64,000 nucleotides of DNA, from the NCBI GenBank assembly GCA_029204225.1, contig CM055097.1:7461676-7525675 (forward strand), given 5' to 3'. Position 1 is the stretch's first letter; each line of letters begins with the position of its first letter. The stretch is from Diphasiastrum complanatum. Taxonomy: Eukaryota > Streptophyta > Lycopodiopsida > Lycopodiales > Lycopodiaceae. The notes under the pieces were generated by a model, which was not told the origin of the DNA, did no database searches, and was given only the letters and a program-made list of their open reading frames with translations. A program made the translations under genes and the position numbers. Positions 58,940 through 64,000 of the stretch are shown here, piece after piece.

Positions 58940-59169
58940 GGGTTCTTATCTGTCGAATGGGTTGGTGGATGGCTCTTGGACTTGGGATTTCATTCGGGAA
59001 TATCTGTTAAATCGAGCAGGTTCGGTGGATGGGGAGACCATCTCTGGTGGATAGTCCTCCGTAGAATTCGGATCGTAAGGGCGATCCATAACAACTTGTA
59101 GAGTACCATAGGATTGTGTAAAATAGGCTCTTGGACTCTTGTTATAGTGGATACGGGTGTTAGAATGCG

Positions 59170-59660
59170 GTTGCTACAGGTCCACGGTTGATGCGAGTGC
59201 AAATTGACCAGTTGGCGATTGATACGGATGAATGCAGTGGAACGATTGAATGCGGGTGTTATGAATGGAGTCGGGGAGCAGTCTGGGTGTGGTTGAAAAG
59301 TAATTTTTTGTAATGATGGTGGTCTGTATTGCTAATTGTAGCTGGGAGGTGGTTAATTGCGGTCTAATGCGGTTGGAAAGTTTGTGGGTGAATGTTGTCT
59401 GTGTGGAGTTTAGGTAAATGTAGATGGTGTAGTGGTGAATGCAGATGTTTGGTTGATGGTGGGTATATGGCGTGGTTTGCGATTCAGGTGGGGTGCAGTT
59501 GTTTACGGTGAAGGCGGTGGGGATGCAATTTGGAGTGTTTGAAGGGTGACTATAGGTAGTAAGTGGAATGGTGCGGTGGTTTGTAGTTCCCACGGGTCGG
59601 GAACGGAGATGAGTGGATGTAGTGTCGGTTGTAGTATGGGATTCGTCGCTGGGAGCGCAA
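59170..59660 (-). other. C-rich leader of the gypsy element
   Basis: In minus sense it is strongly C/A/T-rich and G-poor, which produces a long Thr/His/Pro-rich open frame (59593-59174) that I regard as a by-product of base bias. A GGTTGCGCTCCCAGCGACG segment near 59660-59640 is the likely primer-site area, but no plant tRNA match is certain. Confidence 0.5.
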
Positions 59661-59664
59661 CCTC

Positions 59665-60379
<715 letters not shown>

Positions 60380-60392
60380 GTATTCCCCACTT
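60380..60392 (-). other. Polypurine tract before the gypsy LTR
   Basis: Minus-strand AAGTGGGGAATAC immediately before the LTR TGTTGGG; a typical second-strand primer site. Confidence 0.75.
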
Positions 60393-60429
60393 AAAGAGGT
60401 GTCGGTCCCACGACACTTGCCTGCATTTG

Positions 60430-62424
60430 ATGTGGAAGAGAGCTGTCAACATGTTTATTGTTGGTGATGAGCTACTTCAGGAAAAGTGTGGATAAGTGAT
60501 CGCTTACATAAAACCTGAGGCTTTATTGGCTGTTGATCAGCAAGAACCTGGGCTTGCCAGATTTTCAATAATACCCATAAGGGTCTGGTGGCCATCCCTG
60601 ATAACCTTGTTTATCGACAAATGGGTAGTCGACACCATCTATCAGAGGATCCCAAGATAAGGTTGGTTGAGATTGTTCCTCATAGACTGGCACAACTGCT
60701 CTCAGTGGCATTGTCGTGCAATCACTCAATTGGTATTGCGGATAGGACATGGTTGGCTAACTGCTTAGTCTATCCAAGTGTTCATGATAAGCTTGCACTT
60801 GAAGACTTTCTTCAGCAGTCAATAGTACCGTTTGAGAGCAAGGCCTTGATACCTTAAGCGCTGGCTCTTGTTGGACTGAAGGCCTATTTGGGCTTGGATT
60901 TCCTGGATTTGGCCTTTGAAGTATTGTTACACCCGGATTTAGAGTTGGTTTGGGATTCTGTTGCATTGGGGAACAATCAGACCTTGGTTGAAACTTGCTT
61001 GTTGAGGGACAATCATCAACCTTAGTCTTTCCCTTGTCAGTGAACTTTCCATATGAAGGCTGAGCGATTGCACTTTCCCTTGGATCTTGTGACGAACTGC
61101 CTTCAAGTCGCTCCATTGGCACAGGTTCCGTTTGTAATTCATCACTAAGAAATCTGTGCATTGATTGCGCCAAGAGTCCTGATAGAACCTGCTGGACTTC
61201 CTCTGTTGCCAATTTCTTGACTTCCTCAGCTATCAATGGCTTGATAGATTCTACCAGCTCTGTCTTCTGTGATGGTGTTACTTGTTTGCCCGAGGGTATC
61301 TTTGTGTACTTTGGGACTTTTGTCAGATTGTCTTCTTCCTCACTCGTTTCATAACCCGGTGGCACTAGGATTTTTTGTTTATAGTGCATTCTATCGACAG
61401 GTGGAATGGTCACCACAGGTGCATGTTGGTCTACATAAGCCAAATGCCTCCTAGCTAATTGTGGATTGCGCATTGGACAATCTCGGCATGGATGGTTAAC
61501 TCCGCATTGTGAACATCCGGGCTCGAATGTTGATGGATCCCCTCGATGTGGACATTCGGCTCAACGATGTTTTCCTCCACATCCATAGCACCTTATTGAG
61601 TGCAGTATGCCATCACCTCGAAGTTGATAGGCATACACCTGTAACAAATGCCCCTTAGGATCTTCCACAAAATAGATTGGTAGGCTATTATGGTCCTCCA
61701 TTGAGTTTGGTGACATGCAAGATGATATGACCAATACTTCCACCTTGAAACTAGTTGTTGAAGAAACTTGCGATTTAGATGGATCAATCTGACATCCATC
61801 CCTTTGGTGAGCTCCTTGTCAGCTTGATTCTTCTTGTGACCTTTGAGCCTCTGAATCTTGCCGTCGAACTTGCTGCTATGCATTTTGCCTTTGTAAGAAG
61901 TGCGGATTCTTGATTGGACATCTTGTAATTGGATGACCACCGAAGCAGTATGTACATTCATCCTTCTCAAGAAATTGAATTGCGCGAGCATAATCTTGTT
62001 GATAGCTTGAAGTGCAAGGTTTTTGGTCTTCTACTGCACTCGATCTGTTTGACTCTGTTGCACTCCCTGATGATTCATAGCCTTCTACCCTTGTCTGCTC
62101 GACTAGCATGAACTCTTCAGACTTTTCTGATTCCCCATCCGATATTTCTGCGTTTTGATAGGAGTGATCTACTCTGTTTTTCAAGATAAGATTCTCCATA
62201 ATGACAGCATCTTGATAGATTTGTGGCAATGAAGTGTAGGATGCAAGCTTCTTCATACCAGATTTCATCTTGTCGAGTAATCCGATACAGTAGTTTTGCA
62301 TTATGGTCTCTGGGCTCAGTAGATCAATACCTTTTACCAAATCGAACATTCGTCTGGTGTATTGTTGAACTGTCTCATCAGGAAACATCTGAAATGAAAC
62401 TAATCTCACAAACTTGGTAGTCAT
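60430..62424 (-). pseudogene. gypsy-type gag with three zinc knuckles, no pol
   Basis: The frame starts at 62424 with MTTKFVRLVSFQMFPDETVQ, QYTRRMFDLVKGIDLL and YCIGLLDKM, a gag C-terminal subdomain (DETVQQYTRR). Three CCHC knuckles follow: CTYCFGGHPITRC (about 61953-61915), CYGCGGKHR*AEC (about 61591-61552, TGA at 61563-61561) and CSQCGVNHPCRDC (about 61516-61478), all C-x2-C-x3-H-x4-C. Frameshifts near 61900 and 61500 link the pieces. The open frame 61473-60757 is a hydrophilic, Pro/Gln/Ser-rich tail with a helical Glu/Lys segment. The tail ends shortly before the polypurine tract and LTR, so gag is followed directly by the LTR with no protease or RT between. A gag-only, non-autonomous element is the simplest reading; deletion of pol is the alternative. 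Confidence 0.7.
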
Positions 62425-62429
62425 GGCTG

Positions 62430-63369
62430 GAATGCATTATTATCGTGATATACGTAATTGCTTCAAGGGTTGTACAACTGTGGTGTCCCACTTGTTTTTT
62501 TTTTTTTGAAACTAAGAAACCAAGGACAATCAAAAGGACAGGAGGGAGGTGTGTGAATAAATGGTAATAGATGGTTGTTATCTTAGGATACTGATGGAGG
62601 AAAAGATAGATGCATGTAATGATATGAAAAAGAATGAAGGTTGAGCTGATGGAGATGAAGATGAAAACACAGATGGAGACGGTATAAAAAATGTTTTTTT
62701 TTTCAACAAGGCTGGGAATTAACTCTCGCCCCCATTACAGTAGTTGAATCAAGATCTGATGAAACTTCTCTAAGACATGTGAGGGTTAGTTTTGAGCCGG
62801 CTGTCAAAAATTGAAGATTTTTGCTAAAATCGAGCACTTTTTAGGACTGTTTCTCTAAGATTTCAAGATCTGAGTGTCTGATCTGAAGAAAAGTCTGAAA
62901 TTAGCTGGAACACAGTATAATTCAGCTATCACCATTTTGGATTGAGTTTTGAACCACCAAATTTAGGAAAATTAAGAGAACAGGATCATTTTTAGTGTAT
63001 TTTTGCCCATTTTTAGCGGTTTTTTGTGGTTTTTCTGAGATTTCTTAAGATCTGAGTAGATTGAACCTTCTACCTTCCCAATGCAGCTGGATATAGACTA
63101 GATATAGCTATTATGAGGTCTACAAAGGTTCTTGATGGACAATTTTTGCATAATCTTGAAAAAATTCAGTTTTTGAGCACTTTTCAGCACTTGTTTTTAG
63201 ATCTTTCTAGATCTGTCCATTGGATCTTCACAAAATTTTTACAAAAGCCAGATCGGGGTCAGATCTAACTATGAAAAACTCAGCGAAGGTTAATTCAGAG
63301 CAGATCCTACAAAATTGAGAAAAAAGTGTATTTTTGGGTGCTTTTTGCTATTTTGGCAGTTTTCTCTAA
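62430..63369 (-). other. Leader region of the triple-knuckle gag unit, diverged repeats
   Basis: No open frame of interest. 62800-63369 has old, diverged copies of the tandem repeat that becomes regular at 63370 (shared TTTTTGAGCACTTTT, AGATC(T/C)(T/G)A and TAGCT(A/G) blocks). Poly-T/A runs lie at 62494-62507 and 62695-62703. Confidence 0.5.
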
Positions 63370-64000
63370 GATCCTAGAGAGAGAACGTTCGCCGAGCTCA
63401 TAGTAGCCTTCTCTAATACAGATCTAGCTAAATCCAGGTGGGTGAAGGTTATTTCCCAGGTAATGGAGAGAAAATACAAATTTTATGGCTTTTTTTGCTA
63501 TTTTTGGCAGTTTTCTAGCAGATCCTAGAGAGTGAACCTTCTCTGAGCTGATAGTAGCCTTTTCTGATACAGATTTAGCTAATCCAGGTGGGAGAAGATT
63601 ATTTCCGAGGGGATAGGGAGAAAATACAATTTCTATGGGTTTTTGCACTATTTTTGGCGGGTTTCTCTCAGATCCTAGAGAGAGAAGCTTTGTCGAGTTG
63701 ATAGTAGCTTTTTCTAATACAGATTTAGCTAAATCGAGGTGGGAAAAGGTTATTTCCCAGGGGATGGAGAGAAAATACAATTTTTATGGGTTTTTTCACT
63801 ATTTTTGGCGGTTTTCTCTCAGATCCTAGAGAGAGAACCTTTGCTAAGCTGATAGTAGCCTTCTCTAATATAGATTTAGCTAAATCCAGGTGGGCAAAGT
63901 TTATTTCCCAAGGGATGGAGAGAAAATACAATTTTTTTGGGTTGTTTCACTATTTTTGGCGGTTTTCTCTCAGATCCTGAAGAGAGAACCTTCGCCGAGT
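63370..64000. repeat. Tandem repeat, ~151 bp unit, continuing past the window
   Basis: Units start at 63370, 63521, 63671, 63822 and 63973 with GATCCT(A/G)(G/A)AGAG(A/T)GAA, giving periods of 151, 150, 151 and 151. Each contains ATAGTAGC(C/T)TT, TACAGAT(C/T)TAGCTAA and GGAGAGAAAATACAA. Similarity is about 85-90 percent by eye. The unit length is not a multiple of three, so the overlapping open frames on both strands are by-products. The array lies 5' of the gag unit. Confidence 0.92.

Larger units (their letters stand above)
55690..59170 (-). mobile_element. Ty3/gypsy element gag-protease-RT start, truncated
   Basis: Minus-strand order: gag (58939-57550), intact-looking protease (57426-56602), linker, RT N-terminus (to about 55690), then a minisatellite. 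RT palm, RNase H, integrase and the 3' LTR are missing. The 5' side has a C-rich leader (59170-59660) and an LTR (59665-60379). Individual parts are listed separately. Confidence 0.85.

Noticed and set aside
59174-59593. 139-codon Thr/His/Pro-rich minus-strand frame
   Set aside because: The long frame follows from a G-poor, C-rich leader that almost lacks stop codons by composition; it has no domain and sits between LTR and gag.
63424-63980. Repeated open frames on both strands with shared peptide blocks
   Set aside because: They are the ~151 bp tandem repeat read in rotating frames; the unit length is not a multiple of three.

Overview
This is nuclear DNA from a vascular plant with a large, retrotransposon-filled genome. 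The evidence is plant-type Ty1/copia and Ty3/gypsy proteins, repeated initiator-Met-tRNA primer sites of the TGGTATNAGAGC type, and one intron-containing host gene of a plant-specific CCCH zinc finger/RRM family. Base composition is AT-rich, there are long (GA)n arrays, and no bacterial-type operon or RNA gene was seen. I cannot tell from sequence alone whether it is a flowering plant, gymnosperm or fern.

Layout. 1-8.3 kb: mostly unrecognised DNA, a GC-richer patch bracketed by inverted telobox motifs (3.88-4.13 kb), and two broken copia pieces facing each other (4.88-5.44 kb on +, 5.68-7.11 kb on -). 8.3-11.3 kb: a probable copia LTR with a degenerate primer site, then a compact 1.95 kb non-coding element with two ~480 bp LTRs. 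11.3-13.64 kb: an unrecognised, decayed protein-coding stretch on the minus strand. 13.7-18.6 kb: a primer-site relic and AT-rich DNA. 18.6-23.3 kb: a copia-type element (LTR, leader, gag with zinc knuckle) interrupted in its leader by a related, younger element with two ~0.62-0.65 kb LTRs. 23.4-25.5 kb: minisatellites, an inverted LTR scrap and a ~227 bp tandem repeat in which the first three units carry a strong hairpin. 25.5-27.4 kb: an endonuclease-domain relic (-) and unknown plus-strand coding remnants. 27.8-33.6 kb: a decayed Ty3/gypsy gag-pol (+) with a solo LTR inserted into its leader. 33.6-36.7 kb: a copia 1.5 kb LTR plus gag start, cut by another LTR. 36.85-39.9 kb: a copia element (-) with an internal deletion that removed most of RT and RNase H. 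39.9-45.8 kb: nothing recognisable.

The host gene occupies about 45.8-48.33 kb on the minus strand. At least five coding exons with GT-AG junctions join in frame into an N-terminal domain, CCCH finger, LOTUS-like segment, RRM and a C-terminal helix. Its 3' end is uncertain. About 0.7-0.95 kb upstream of its ATG is a cluster of ACGT-core elements, an RY element, CCAAT and a plus-strand TATA box, which could be a divergent promoter.

50.5-64 kb holds minus-strand gypsy-type elements: a gag-like coiled-coil ORF ending at a polypurine tract and LTR (52.1-54.5 kb); a gypsy gag-protease-RT truncated into a minisatellite (55.5-59.2 kb) behind an LTR with a 134 bp (GA)n array; and a gag-only unit with three CCHC knuckles whose polypurine tract abuts the same LTR (60.4-62.4 kb), preceded by a leader with a ~151 bp tandem repeat running off the window end.

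No new enzymatic or defence system is evident. The best leads are the unknown minus-strand coding remnant at 11.3-13.64 kb, the hairpin tandem array at 24.56-25.26 kb, and the gag-only gypsy units.
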